Of a stretch of 64,000 nucleotides of DNA, positions 50,514-60,055 are shown piece by piece. Source of the stretch: an alpha proteobacterium SCGC AAA288-E13 (GTDB taxonomy: Bacteria; Pseudomonadota; Alphaproteobacteria; Pelagibacterales; Pelagibacteraceae); NCBI GenBank assembly GCA_000504605.1, contig AZHQ01000001.1, positions 1 through 64,000 of the forward strand, written 5' to 3'. The notes beneath the pieces are model-generated. The model did no database searches. It had not been told where the DNA came from and saw nothing but the letters and a program-made list of their open reading frames with translations. Position 1 is the first letter of the stretch. The number at the start of each line of letters is the position of its first letter. The translations under genes were made by a program, and so were the position numbers.

Positions 50514-51443
50514 CTAGTTTTTTGTTAACTGAATAAATACATCTTCTAAATCACCGTCATCAGTTGATATGTCAATAATTTCAACTCTTTCATTTTTAAT
50601 TATTCCAATTATATCTTCTATTTTATGCTTGTCTCTTTTATAAGTTATCATTATTTCATTACTTAAACTTGAAGAAAAGGAAAGACCATTCATTTTTTTT
50701 TGAGACAGATCAATTGGTTTATTGACTTTAAATATAATTTTTTTTGTTTTAATTCTATTAAGTAAATTTTTTGTTGTATCAAGTGCAACAAGATTTCCTT
50801 TATTTAAAATTGCAATTCTGTCACACATTTCTTGAGCTTCAAATAAGTAATGTGTTGTTAATATGATAGTTACACCTTGTTTATTTAAATTCTTTACATT
50901 TTTCCATAAGTTTTGCCTTAACTCCACATCAACTCCTGCTGTCGGTTCATCCAAAACTAAAATAGGGGGCTGATGTACCATTGCTTTAGCAATTAATAAT
51001 CTTCTTTTCATTCCACCTGACAAAGTTCTTGAATAGCTTTCGGCTTGTTTTTCAAGAGATACCATTTTTAGTATAATATCAGTTATTCTATTTTTTTTGG
51101 GAACACCATAAAGTCCAGCTTGAAGTTCAAGAAGCTTTCTAGGACTAAAAAAAGCATCAAGATTTACTTCTTGAGGAACAATTCCAATAGAGGCTCTTAC
51201 TTGTCTTGGATTTTTGTCTAAATCAAATCCCCAAACATTTACGCTACCTTTTGTTTTGATAGCTGTACCAGATAAAATATTTATAAAAGTGGTTTTGCCA
51301 GCACCATTAGGGCCAAGAAGCCCAAATATTTCTCCTTGTTTCACTTCTAAGTTTAATTCATTTAGAGCTGCAACTGAATTACTAGAATTTTTTGCATAAA
51401 TTTTTGTTAATTGATTTACTGAAACAGCATTTTTTTTTGCCAT
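50514..51443 (-). CDS. ABC-2-type transporter ATP-binding protein
   Basis: This 309-residue ATPase has Walker A GPNGAGKTT, the signature LSGGMKRRL, Walker B LVLDEPTAGVD and H-loop TTHYLFEAQEMCDR, followed by a C-terminal extension of about 80 residues. It resembles YadG-type drug or polysaccharide exporters, whose permease is normally the next gene. Here the next gene is bioY, so the permease must be elsewhere or absent. Substrate unknown. Confidence 0.9.
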   Translation of the reverse strand: MAKKNAVSVNQLTKIYAKNSSNSVAALNELNLEVKQGEIFGLLGPNGAGKTTFINILSGTAIKTKGSVNVWGFDLDKNPRQVRASIGIVPQEVNLDAFFSPRKLLELQAGLYGVPKKNRITDIILKMVSLEKQAESYSRTLSGGMKRRLLIAKAMVHQPPILVLDEPTAGVDVELRQNLWKNVKNLNKQGVTIILTTHYLFEAQEMCDRIAILNKGNLVALDTTKNLLNRIKTKKIIFKVNKPIDLSQKKMNGLSFSSSLSNEIMITYKRDKHKIEDIIGIIKNERVEIIDISTDDGDLEDVFIQLTKN

Positions 51444-51495
51444 AAATATTTTAAAACAAATACAACACTTATTTAATTTAAGATAATATTATTTT

Positions 51496-54267
51496 ATGAG
51501 TTCAATAAAAAAAACTGATCATTTTTATTTGATTGATGGTTCAGGCTATATTTTTAGAGCTTATTATGCCTTACCTCCTTTATCTAGAAAAAGTGATGGA
51601 TTACCTACTGGAGCAGTAAGTGGATTTTGTTCTATGTTATTTAAGTTATTAGAGGATTCAAGATCAGATGACTCAATTCATAGACCAACACACTTTGCTG
51701 TAATCTTCGATGCTGCAAGAAAAAACTTTAGAAATGATATTTATAGTGAATATAAAGCTAACAGAAGTGAAGCGCCTGAAGATTTAGCTCCTCAGTTTGA
51801 ATATATTAGAAAGTCGGTCGAAGCATTTAATTTACCATCAATAGAATTATATAACTATGAAGCTGATGATTTAATAGCAACTTACACAAAACAAATTATT
51901 AAAGTAGGCGCTAAAGTTACGGTTATTTCATCAGATAAAGATTTAATGCAATTAATTTCCGACAAGGTCAGACTTTACGATCCAATGAAAAGTAAAGTTT
52001 TAGGAGAGAAAGAGGTTGTTGAAAAATTTGGAGTAAAACCTGATCAAGTTATAGATGTTCAGTCATTAGCAGGAGATTCTTCAGATAATATACCGGGCGT
52101 TCCAGGCATAGGTATAAAAACAGCATCTGAACTTATTAATAAGTACAAAACTTTAGATGTTTTATTAAAAAAAGCTGATGAGATACCTCAAAATAAAAGA
52201 AGAGAAACTTTATTGGCAAATAAAGATAAAGCTCTTTTAAGCAGACAATTGGTTACCCTTAAAGACGACGTTCCAGTTAAAGACAAACTAAGTAGTTTTC
52301 TTTTAAAAGAAGTTCAAAAAGAAAAACTTTATGATTTTTTAAGAAAGATGGAATTTAATAAATTATTAAGCAGAGCGATAAGTTTTTATGGTGAAACAGG
52401 AAAAAAAAAATCCGAATTAAATGCTACAAAAATACAATCATCTAAAATTAATACAAAGGCTTACGAAAGCATTATCAACGAAAAAAGTTTAGATAAATGG
52501 TTAAAAATTTTAAACGAACAATCAGTTATTGCTGTTGATACCGAGACATCTTCTTTAAATCCACTAGAGGCTGACCTAATTGGCGTTTCATTTAGCTATG
52601 CGCCTAATAAAGCTTGTTACATACCATTAGCTCATAAAAATATTAAAAGTTTAAAAAAAAAATTAGTATTAGAAAAAATTAAACCAATATTAGAAGATCC
52701 AAGTATAAAAAAAGTTGGTCAAAATATTAAATTTGATTTTACTGTTCTTAAGCAAAACGGAATTGAAGTTAATCCCATCGAGGATACGATGTTAATTTCA
52801 TATACTCTAGATGCTGGTAGTAATAGACATAATCTAGATACACTTTCCGAAATTCACTTAGAACATAAAACCATCTCTTATAAAGAATTAGTTGGCACAG
52901 GAAAAAATAAATTAAATTTTTCTGATATTGAACTAGATAAAGCAACGGAATATGCTGCAGAGGACGCAGATGTAACATTAAGACTTTATAATCGTCTTAA
53001 ATCAAAACTTAATGAAGAAAAATTAAATAAAGTTTACGAGTCTTTTGAAAAACCAATGGTACAATTACTTTCAAAAATAGAATTTAATGGTATTAAGGTT
53101 GACGATTTATATCTTAAAAAACTTTCTAAAAAGTTTGAAGATAAAATAAGAAAAATAGAAAAAGAAATATATTCAATAGCTGGCAAAGAATTTAATATTG
53201 GTTCACCAAAACAACTTGGAGAAATAATTTATAACGAACTTAAAATTGCTAAATTGAAGAAAACAAAAAAAGGGAGTCTAGCTACAAATGCGAATATTCT
53301 CGAAGATCTTGCTCTTACAGAGCACAAATTTCCTAAATTAATATTAGAATGGAGACAAATTTCAAAACTTAAAAACACTTATTCAGATGCTCTACAAGAT
53401 CACATAAGTAAAAAAACAAAAAGAGTACACACCTCCTTTTTGTTAGCAGCTACAAATACTGGTAGATTAGCTTCAAGCAATCCAAATTTACAAAATATCC
53501 CAATTAAATCAGAAGAAGGAAGAGAAATTAGAAAAGCCTTCATTGCTGATAAAAAAAATATTTTGATTTCTGCTGATTATAATCAAATAGAAATGAGAAT
53601 TTTGGCTGACATAGCTGATGTGAAAGAACTAAAAAGAGCTTTTAAAAACAATGAAGATGTTCATTGTTTGACCGCAAGTCAGGTTTTTAATGTACCAATT
53701 AATAAAGTTAATGACGCTCTTAGAAGAAAAGCTAAAACAATTAATTTTGGTATTATTTACGGAATCACTCAATATGGTTTAGCTAAACAAATTTCTGTAT
53801 CAAATCAAGAAGCTTTAGATTTTATAAATTCTTATTTTAAAAATTTTCCTGAAATAAAAGATTATATGAGTTCAACAATAAGTATTTGTAGAAAACAAGG
53901 TTATGTCAGTAACATTTTTGGAAGAAGAATTCACCTTAGAGGCATTAATGATAAAAATTTTAGTATTAGAAGCTTTCAAGAGAGAGCGGCAATTAATGCT
54001 CCAATCCAAGGTTCTGCTGCAGACATTGTTAGACTGGCTATGATTAAGATAAATAAATTAATTGAAAATGATAAAAAGCTGCAAACGAAAATGTTGTTAC
54101 AAATTCATGATGAACTTATATTTGAATGTTTAGAAAAAGATGCAATGTATATTGAAAAAACTATTAAAGAAGCAATGATATCAATTTCAAATTCTGAATA
54201 TCATATGTTTTCAATTCCATTAGAAGTTCATGTAAATTCAGGATATAATTGGGGTGAAATACATTAA
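51496..54267 (+). CDS. polA: DNA polymerase I
   Basis: PolA acts in Okazaki fragment processing and repair. The 923 residues comprise a 5'-nuclease domain (YLIDGSGYIFRAYYALPPL, GDSSDNIPGVPGIG), a 3'-5' exonuclease domain that appears intact (VDTETSSL, NIKFDFTVLKQNG, AEDADVTLRLY) and a family A polymerase domain (TGRLASSNPNLQNIPI, SADYNQIEMRILA, RRKAKTINFGIIYG, LQIHDELIFE). All catalytic motifs are present. It starts 52 bases from the divergent ABC gene. Confidence 0.98.
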   Translation: MSSIKKTDHFYLIDGSGYIFRAYYALPPLSRKSDGLPTGAVSGFCSMLFKLLEDSRSDDSIHRPTHFAVIFDAARKNFRNDIYSEYKANRSEAPEDLAPQFEYIRKSVEAFNLPSIELYNYEADDLIATYTKQIIKVGAKVTVISSDKDLMQLISDKVRLYDPMKSKVLGEKEVVEKFGVKPDQVIDVQSLAGDSSDNIPGVPGIGIKTASELINKYKTLDVLLKKADEIPQNKRRETLLANKDKALLSRQLVTLKDDVPVKDKLSSFLLKEVQKEKLYDFLRKMEFNKLLSRAISFYGETGKKKSELNATKIQSSKINTKAYESIINEKSLDKWLKILNEQSVIAVDTETSSLNPLEADLIGVSFSYAPNKACYIPLAHKNIKSLKKKLVLEKIKPILEDPSIKKVGQNIKFDFTVLKQNGIEVNPIEDTMLISYTLDAGSNRHNLDTLSEIHLEHKTISYKELVGTGKNKLNFSDIELDKATEYAAEDADVTLRLYNRLKSKLNEEKLNKVYESFEKPMVQLLSKIEFNGIKVDDLYLKKLSKKFEDKIRKIEKEIYSIAGKEFNIGSPKQLGEIIYNELKIAKLKKTKKGSLATNANILEDLALTEHKFPKLILEWRQISKLKNTYSDALQDHISKKTKRVHTSFLLAATNTGRLASSNPNLQNIPIKSEEGREIRKAFIADKKNILISADYNQIEMRILADIADVKELKRAFKNNEDVHCLTASQVFNVPINKVNDALRRKAKTINFGIIYGITQYGLAKQISVSNQEALDFINSYFKNFPEIKDYMSSTISICRKQGYVSNIFGRRIHLRGINDKNFSIRSFQERAAINAPIQGSAADIVRLAMIKINKLIENDKKLQTKMLLQIHDELIFECLEKDAMYIEKTIKEAMISISNSEYHMFSIPLEVHVNSGYNWGEIH

Positions 54268-54334
54268 TAGTTCTAATGCTTGCCCAATTTAAGACAATTT
54301 AGTATTTCTATATTGGGTAATCTTTTAACCAATT

Positions 54335-55033
54335 ATGACTCAGACAATTGCATTAGTAGATGATGATAGAAATATCTTAACCAGTATTAGTATGGCTTTA
54401 GAAAGAGAGGGTTTTAAAGTTCAAACATATATTGATGCAGAGACAGCATTAGTTGGAATTAGCAGAACTCCGCCTGATTTAGCAGTAATAGATATTAAGA
54501 TGCCAAGAATGGACGGGGAAGAGTTGCTAAAACGTTTAAGAAAAAAAACTTCTATACCTATAATTTTTTTAACTTCTAAAGACGAAGAAATCGATGAACT
54601 ACTTGGATTAAAGCTTGGTGCAGAAGATTTTATTAAAAAATCAGGAGGTTTTTCAATCAAAGTTCTTATTGAAAGAATTCGGGTACAGCTTCGAAAAAAA
54701 AATACAGGTTTAGAAGAAAATAAAAATTTAATTTCTCATGGAAAACTCAAATTGGATCCTTCTCAGCTGGAATGCGAGTGGAATGGTAAATCTTTGCCAG
54801 ATAAATTAACTACAACTGAATTTTTAATTGTAAAAGAGTTAGCAAAAAGACCTGGTGTAATCAAAGAACGATCACAATTGATGGATATTGCTTACAAAGA
54901 AAATACTGATATTGAAGATAGAACTATCGATAGCCATGTAAAAAGAATAAGAAAAAAATTTAAAGTAATTGATCCTAATTTTTCTGCAATCGAAACAAGA
55001 TATGGCAGTGGCTATAGATGGAACATAAGTTAA
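54335..55033 (+). CDS. chvI: ChvI-type response regulator (OmpR family)
   Basis: This DNA-binding regulator responds to acid and envelope stress via ChvG. The 232 residues have a receiver domain (ALVDDDRNIL, phosphorylated Asp53 in VIDIKMPRMDGEELL, LGAEDFIKK) and an OmpR winged helix (TTTEFLIVKELAKRPGVIKERSQLM, DRTIDSHVKRIRKKF, IETRYGSGYRW). The unusual LTSKDEEIDELLGLKLGAEDFI is typical of ChvI. Its stop and the chvG start share TAATG. Confidence 0.93.
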   Translation: MTQTIALVDDDRNILTSISMALEREGFKVQTYIDAETALVGISRTPPDLAVIDIKMPRMDGEELLKRLRKKTSIPIIFLTSKDEEIDELLGLKLGAEDFIKKSGGFSIKVLIERIRVQLRKKNTGLEENKNLISHGKLKLDPSQLECEWNGKSLPDKLTTTEFLIVKELAKRPGVIKERSQLMDIAYKENTDIEDRTIDSHVKRIRKKFKVIDPNFSAIETRYGSGYRWNIS

Positions 55034-56586
55034 TGCCAAATTTTTTTGGAAAAAATCCATCAATTCTGAAGAGATTTCTACTTATAAATTTTATCATTTT
55101 TTCAATTATTGTTTTACTTACAATATTTTATCTAAAGGCAATTGAACCTAGCCTAATTAAAAAAAAATCTTCAGATCATATTCAAATAATTGATAACACT
55201 ATTAATCATATCGAAAGATTAAATATAAAATTTGAAAAAGATGAAATTACCAGATTTTTATTATCAACAAGGTTTCTATTCCAAAGTTTAGATAGAGTTC
55301 AATTTTTTGATAATGACCTAAATCTACTTGGTGATACAAATGTGTTAGATTTGGATCCGAGATCATTTTCCAAGAAATTTGAAGTAACCGAACTTGAAAT
55401 TGGAGAAATGGAAACGGAATCAAATTTAAACAAAAGTTTGAAAAAAATTAAAAAAAAAAATACAATTTTTATAATTGAAAATGTTATTTTAAAATATAAG
55501 ACTTCAAAAAATTTTGGAAATCCATTTACAATAAATAGTAAGATTAATAATAACTATATCGTTTCAACAATCAAAAACGTAAATATCAAAAATAAAAATT
55601 TAGGTTATCTTGTTATTTCTGAATTATCCAATGAAATAATACTAGCAGTCGAAGAAAGAAAAAATTTCATTCTGCGAACAGTACTGGCAGTTGCTTTAGT
55701 TATTTTTGTTTTTTCAATTTTTTTAAACAAATATTTTTTAAGACCAATCAAAAGTTTAGTCGATTATACTAAGTCAATAAAAGATAAAGATGTTAAGAGG
55801 GATACTATTGAAAAATTTTTAAATCGTAAAGATGAACTGGGATTATTGTCTAATTCTTTAAATGACATGACACAAGATTTGTATAAAAGAATAAATATTG
55901 CCGAAACTTTTTCAACTGATTTAACACATGAAATCAGAAATCCTCTAGCATCACTAAAAGGTGCTTCTGAATTATTAGATACTACAGATGAGCCTGAAAA
56001 AAGATCAAAACTTTTAAAGATAATTTCACATGATGTTCTAAGAATCGAAAGACTTATTACTGACTATTCTCAAATGCTGAAAGATGAAGCAGCACTATCT
56101 AGAGAAAAAATGAAAAAAATTGATGTTATTTCTGTCGTTAAACCGGTAATCGATGATTTCAATAATGATTTATTAAACTCTAAAAAAAATATTAATATAA
56201 AGTTTGATACAATTTCTGATAACAAAACTAAGCCTAATATATTGGGTATAGAAAGTCGTGTAGAACAGGTGTTGGCAAACTTGCTAGATAATTCGATTTC
56301 ATTTAGTCCTCCGAATAGCGAAATCAAGGTTTTGGTAAAATCTGAAAATAAGACAGTGAATCTAGCCGTTGAAGATCAAGGCTCAGGATTTAATGAAAAA
56401 AATATAGATCAAATTTTTAATCGATTTTATAGCAATCGACCTGAAAAATTTGGAGAACATACAGGTCTTGGTTTAAATATTGTTAAGAATATCATAGAAT
56501 TACATGGTGGTTCTATAAATGCATCAAATAATACTAAGGGTATAGGTGCTAGAATTAATATAAATTTTCCTGAATATTCAGTTTGA
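55033..56586 (+). CDS. chvG: ChvG-type sensor histidine kinase
   Basis: This is an inner-membrane sensor kinase. From ATG at 55033 it has 517 residues: a first membrane span (about 14-35), a periplasmic sensor of about 170 residues, a second span (about 213-232), a HAMP linker, the HisKA box LTHEIRNPLASLKGA (phosphorylated His299) and an ATPase domain (NLLDNSISFSPP, DQGSGF, GLGLNIVKNIIE). A start 5 codons upstream (55018) is possible but the TAATG junction favours 55033. In other alphaproteobacteria hprK follows; here ahcY does. Confidence 0.92.
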   Translation: MPNFFGKNPSILKRFLLINFIIFSIIVLLTIFYLKAIEPSLIKKKSSDHIQIIDNTINHIERLNIKFEKDEITRFLLSTRFLFQSLDRVQFFDNDLNLLGDTNVLDLDPRSFSKKFEVTELEIGEMETESNLNKSLKKIKKKNTIFIIENVILKYKTSKNFGNPFTINSKINNNYIVSTIKNVNIKNKNLGYLVISELSNEIILAVEERKNFILRTVLAVALVIFVFSIFLNKYFLRPIKSLVDYTKSIKDKDVKRDTIEKFLNRKDELGLLSNSLNDMTQDLYKRINIAETFSTDLTHEIRNPLASLKGASELLDTTDEPEKRSKLLKIISHDVLRIERLITDYSQMLKDEAALSREKMKKIDVISVVKPVIDDFNNDLLNSKKNINIKFDTISDNKTKPNILGIESRVEQVLANLLDNSISFSPPNSEIKVLVKSENKTVNLAVEDQGSGFNEKNIDQIFNRFYSNRPEKFGEHTGLGLNIVKNIIELHGGSINASNNTKGIGARININFPEYSV

Positions 56587-56637
56587 ATATTTAAGTTAGT
56601 TGATTAAAAAGAATTAAATTGTTAGAAAATCCGATCT

Positions 56638-57927
56638 ATGAATCAAGATTTTAAAGTTAAAGATATAGACCAGGCTGATTTTGGTAGGAAAGAGATTTCA
56701 ATTGCAGAAACAGAAATGCCTGGATTAATGGCATTACGAAAAGAATACAAAGAAAAAAAACCCCTTAAAGGAGCAAAAATTTTAGGGTGCCTACATATGA
56801 CAATACAAACTGCGGTTTTAATCGAAACGCTTGTTGAATTGGATGCGGATGTAAGATGGTCTTCTTGTAATATTTTTTCTACGCAAGACCATGCTGCTGC
56901 AGCGATAGCCAAAAAAGGAATTCCTGTTTATGCATGGAAAGGAGAAACCGAGGAAGAATATTGGTGGTGTATAAAACAAACAATTGAAGGTAGAAAAGAT
57001 TGGCAACCAAACATGCTTTTAGACGATGGAGGTGACCTTACTGCTTTAATGCACAAAGAATATCCTGAACTTCTTAAAAATATCAAAGGATTATCGGAAG
57101 AAACTACTACCGGAATAAAAGCACTCGAAAAAATGGAAGCAGAAAAAACTTTATTGATTCCTGTTATTAATGTGAATGACTCAGTAACAAAATCAAAATT
57201 TGATAATTTATACGGATGTAGGGAAAGTTTAATTGATGGAATTAAAAGAGCAACAGATGTTATGATTTCTGGAAAAACAGTAATAGTAGCAGGTTATGGA
57301 AATGTCGGCAAAGGTAGCGCTGCTTCCCTTAAACAAAATGGTGCGCATGTAATGATTACAGAAACAGACCCTATATGTGCACTGCAAGCTTCTATGGAAG
57401 GATTTGAAGTTGTGTTGATGGATGATGCTATAGAAAAAGCGGATATTGTTGTTACGGCTACTGGAAACAAAGATATTGTTACGGCTGATCATATGAGAAA
57501 AATGAAAGATATGGCTATTCTTTGTAATATTGGTCATTTTGACAATGAAATTCAGGTAGATGCTTTGAGAAATTATAAATGGACAGAAATCAAACCTCAG
57601 GTTCATGAAATTGAATTTCCAAACAAAAAAAGAATTTTATTATTAGCAGAAGGAAGGCTGGTAAATCTCGGATGTGCTACGGGACATCCAAGTTTTGTTA
57701 TGAGTGCATCATTTACTAATCAGGTAATAGCCCAAATAGAACTTTGGAATAATTTTGATAAATATCAAAGAAAGATTTACGTTTTACCAAAACACTTAGA
57801 CGAAAAAGTTGCTCATCTTCACTTAAATAAGGTAGGAGCAAAGCTAACAAAGCTATCAAAGGAGCAGGCCGAATATATTAGCGTTAACGTTAAAGGCCCA
57901 TTTAAACCGGATATTTATCGCTACTAG
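56638..57927 (+). CDS. ahcY: S-adenosylhomocysteine hydrolase
   Basis: AhcY splits S-adenosylhomocysteine to homocysteine and adenosine, removing the product of SAM methylation. The 429 residues carry the family motifs: [63 protein letters not shown] and the C-terminal KPDIYRY. All NAD-site residues appear present. No SAH riboswitch is visible in the 51-base leader. Confidence 0.98.
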   Translation: MNQDFKVKDIDQADFGRKEISIAETEMPGLMALRKEYKEKKPLKGAKILGCLHMTIQTAVLIETLVELDADVRWSSCNIFSTQDHAAAAIAKKGIPVYAWKGETEEEYWWCIKQTIEGRKDWQPNMLLDDGGDLTALMHKEYPELLKNIKGLSEETTTGIKALEKMEAEKTLLIPVINVNDSVTKSKFDNLYGCRESLIDGIKRATDVMISGKTVIVAGYGNVGKGSAASLKQNGAHVMITETDPICALQASMEGFEVVLMDDAIEKADIVVTATGNKDIVTADHMRKMKDMAILCNIGHFDNEIQVDALRNYKWTEIKPQVHEIEFPNKKRILLLAEGRLVNLGCATGHPSFVMSASFTNQVIAQIELWNNFDKYQRKIYVLPKHLDEKVAHLHLNKVGAKLTKLSKEQAEYISVNVKGPFKPDIYRY

Positions 57928-57938
57928 TTAGTAGCTAG

Positions 57939-58397
57939 ATGAAATTAAATTCACTAGAAGATACTTTTAATTTATCAAAAAAAATTGGAAAATTATTATC
58001 CAATGGAGATGTAATTTTTCTTTATGGAGAAATTGGAGTTGGAAAAACAACTTTTGTTAGAGGTTTTATTAATAATTTTGAAGTTCAGCAAGGCATGAAT
58101 GAAAGTCAAATATTAAGCCCAACATTTAATATTGTATTTGATTATGTAATTAAAGAATTAAAAGTGATGCACTACGATCTTTATCGATTAAAAAATAGTA
58201 AAGATATAAATGAATTAGGAATATTTGTTGAAATTGAAAATTGTATAACCTTGATTGAGTGGCCTGAACTAATTGAAAAAAAACCAAATGATCGTATTGA
58301 ACTATTTTTTAGCTATTTAGAAGAAAATTTAGATCAGAGAAATCTTGAAATCAAAGGTCACGGCAAATGGAGCAATTATGATTTTGAAAAAATTTAA
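57939..58397 (+). CDS. tsaE: tRNA threonylcarbamoyladenosine biosynthesis ATPase TsaE
   Basis: TsaE is the ATPase partner of TsaD/TsaB in t6A37 synthesis on ANN-decoding tRNAs. The 152 residues show Walker A GEIGVGKTTFVRGFI, SPTFNIVFDY and HYDLYRLKN, and LIEWPELIE. Length is typical. It overlaps the kinase gene by about 20 bases in the alphaproteobacterial order tsaE-amgK-murU. Confidence 0.94.
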   Translation: MKLNSLEDTFNLSKKIGKLLSNGDVIFLYGEIGVGKTTFVRGFINNFEVQQGMNESQILSPTFNIVFDYVIKELKVMHYDLYRLKNSKDINELGIFVEIENCITLIEWPELIEKKPNDRIELFFSYLEENLDQRNLEIKGHGKWSNYDFEKI

Positions 58398-59367
58398 ATT
58401 ATCGCCCATCTCAGGCGATGCATCATTTAGAAAGTTTTATAGAAAATTTTACCCAAAAAAAAAATTAAGCACTATTATTGTAATTTCAAAAAAAGAAAAA
58501 ATTAAAAATTTATTAGTTTATAGTGCCATCAATCATTTTTTATTAGAAAAAAATATTAGAGCTCCGCGGCTCTTAACAGAAAATTATAAAAAAGGCTTTA
58601 TCGAAATAGAAGATTTTGGAAATATTACGATTCGTCATATTCTTGAAAAAAGCAAATCGAAATTTTATGTTTATAAAAAAACTGTCAATCTTTTAATCAA
58701 ATTACAAAATGTCAAGCCAAGAATAATTAAAGATTTTTTTGGAAAATCTTATAAATTAGAAAATTATTCTGTAAAAAACTTACACAAAGAATCAGATCTA
58801 TTTTTTGATTGGTATTTACCGTTAATTATGAAAAAAAATCAGGCAATAAAAATAAAAAAAGTCTTAAAAAAAAAATTACAAATACTTTATAAAAAATTAA
58901 AATTTAAAAATAATATATTTGTTCACCGCGATTTTCATGTTTCAAACTTAATGAAGATTAATAATCAGATTGGTGTTATTGATTCTCAGGATGCAATTAT
59001 TGGAAATCCTACCTATGATCTGGCATCACTTATTGATGATGTAAGAATAAAAACTTCAAATCGGCTAAAAAATGATATCTTTCATTATTATTTAAACAAA
59101 GCTTCTCAAATATACAGGAGAAAGAAAAAAAACTTTATTCATGATTTCAATATTTTGTCTGTACAAAGAAATCTTAAGATTATTGGAATTTTTTCAAGAC
59201 TTTTTAAAAGAGATAAAAAAAAACAATATTTGAAATTAATTCCTTATACTTGGAAATTACTAGAATTAAGACTAAAGGATAAAAAAGTGTTTGGTGAAAT
59301 TAATACTATTTTAAATCAGTTTATTTCTTCTAAAATTAGAAAAAAAATTAAATTTTATGCAAATTAA
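58378..59367 (+). CDS. AmgK-like anomeric sugar kinase (APH fold)
   Basis: In MurNAc/GlcNAc recycling AmgK phosphorylates the anomeric hydroxyl. The 329 residues from ATG 58378 have SGDASFRKFYR at the start, IEDFGN, the catalytic loop FVHRDFHVSNLM and metal-binding GVIDSQDAIIGNPTYDLASLIDD. It sits between tsaE and a MurU-like nucleotidyltransferase, the diagnostic neighbourhood. A codon at 58345 is in frame but 11 codons earlier, inside tsaE. The protein is unusually lysine-rich, consistent with strong AT bias. Confidence 0.85.
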   Translation: MILKKFKLSPISGDASFRKFYRKFYPKKKLSTIIVISKKEKIKNLLVYSAINHFLLEKNIRAPRLLTENYKKGFIEIEDFGNITIRHILEKSKSKFYVYKKTVNLLIKLQNVKPRIIKDFFGKSYKLENYSVKNLHKESDLFFDWYLPLIMKKNQAIKIKKVLKKKLQILYKKLKFKNNIFVHRDFHVSNLMKINNQIGVIDSQDAIIGNPTYDLASLIDDVRIKTSNRLKNDIFHYYLNKASQIYRRKKKNFIHDFNILSVQRNLKIIGIFSRLFKRDKKKQYLKLIPYTWKLLELRLKDKKVFGEINTILNQFISSKIRKKIKFYAN

Positions 59368-60055
59368 AAAAGCAATTATTTTGTCAGCAGGATATGGAAA
59401 AAGATTAAATCCGATGACTTTATTTAAACCAAAATCCCTACTTAAAATAAATAAGAAGACTTTATTAGAAAATACAATTCATATTCTAGAAAAATTTGGA
59501 ATAGAAGAAATTGTGATCAATACACACTACCTTTCAGATCAAATCAATACTTTCATCAATAATAAAAAATTTAGTTCAAAAATCTTTCTTATAAAAGAAC
59601 ATGAAAAAATTCTAGACACAGGAGGAGGAGTATTAAATGCGGCTAAAAAATTTAATAACGATCCTTTTTTTGTTTTTAATCCTGATACTATTTGGTCTCA
59701 GTCTTATCTAGATGATTTTAAGGTTATGGAGAAACAATATTTTAATAATGATTACAAAAGTGTTTTATTAGTTGTTGATAAGACAAAAAGTTTTGACAAA
59801 ACTATGAATGGAGACTTTAATTTAAAAAAAAATATTCTTGATAGGGAAAGCAATGAAAAAAAATATATTTATACTGGTTCTCAAATATTAAATAATTCTG
59901 TGTTTAAAAATAAAAAAAATGAACCCTTTTCGATGAACTTAATTTGGGATCTTTTAATAAAAAATAAAGAGTTATTAGGAGTTAAAAGCAAACAAGAGTT
60001 TTTACATATTACAAATTTTAAAATTTATCATCAATTGATTGAAGAAAGATTTTAG
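59357..60055 (+). CDS. MurU-like sugar-1-phosphate nucleotidyltransferase
   Basis: This NTP-transferase would convert MurNAc-1-phosphate to UDP-MurNAc after AmgK. The 232 residues open with LSAGYGKRLNPMTLFKPKSLLKI, contain VINTHYLSDQI, TGGGVLNA and the metal-binding FVFNPDTIW, and end with a substrate-binding fold including FSMNLIWDLLI. Length matches the MurU/HddC class (about 220-240). It overlaps amgK by 11 bases. Normally addB and addA follow; they do not here. Confidence 0.87.
   Translation: MQIKKAIILSAGYGKRLNPMTLFKPKSLLKINKKTLLENTIHILEKFGIEEIVINTHYLSDQINTFINNKKFSSKIFLIKEHEKILDTGGGVLNAAKKFNNDPFFVFNPDTIWSQSYLDDFKVMEKQYFNNDYKSVLLVVDKTKSFDKTMNGDFNLKKNILDRESNEKKYIYTGSQILNNSVFKNKKNEPFSMNLIWDLLIKNKELLGVKSKQEFLHITNFKIYHQLIEERF

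Noticed and set aside
54281..54317. CCCAAT/ATTGGG inverted repeat upstream of chvI as an operator or terminator
   Set aside because: Arms are only 6 bases and about 30 bases apart in AT-rich DNA; no T tract or promoter geometry supports it.
56587..56637. SAH riboswitch in front of ahcY
   Set aside because: The leader is only 51 bases, AT-rich and lacks the conserved SAH-riboswitch core.
57229..57606. Antisense open frame of 125 codons opposite ahcY
   Set aside because: ahcY is complete and highly conserved here; the antisense peptide has no recognisable domain and arises from AT-rich codon patterns.
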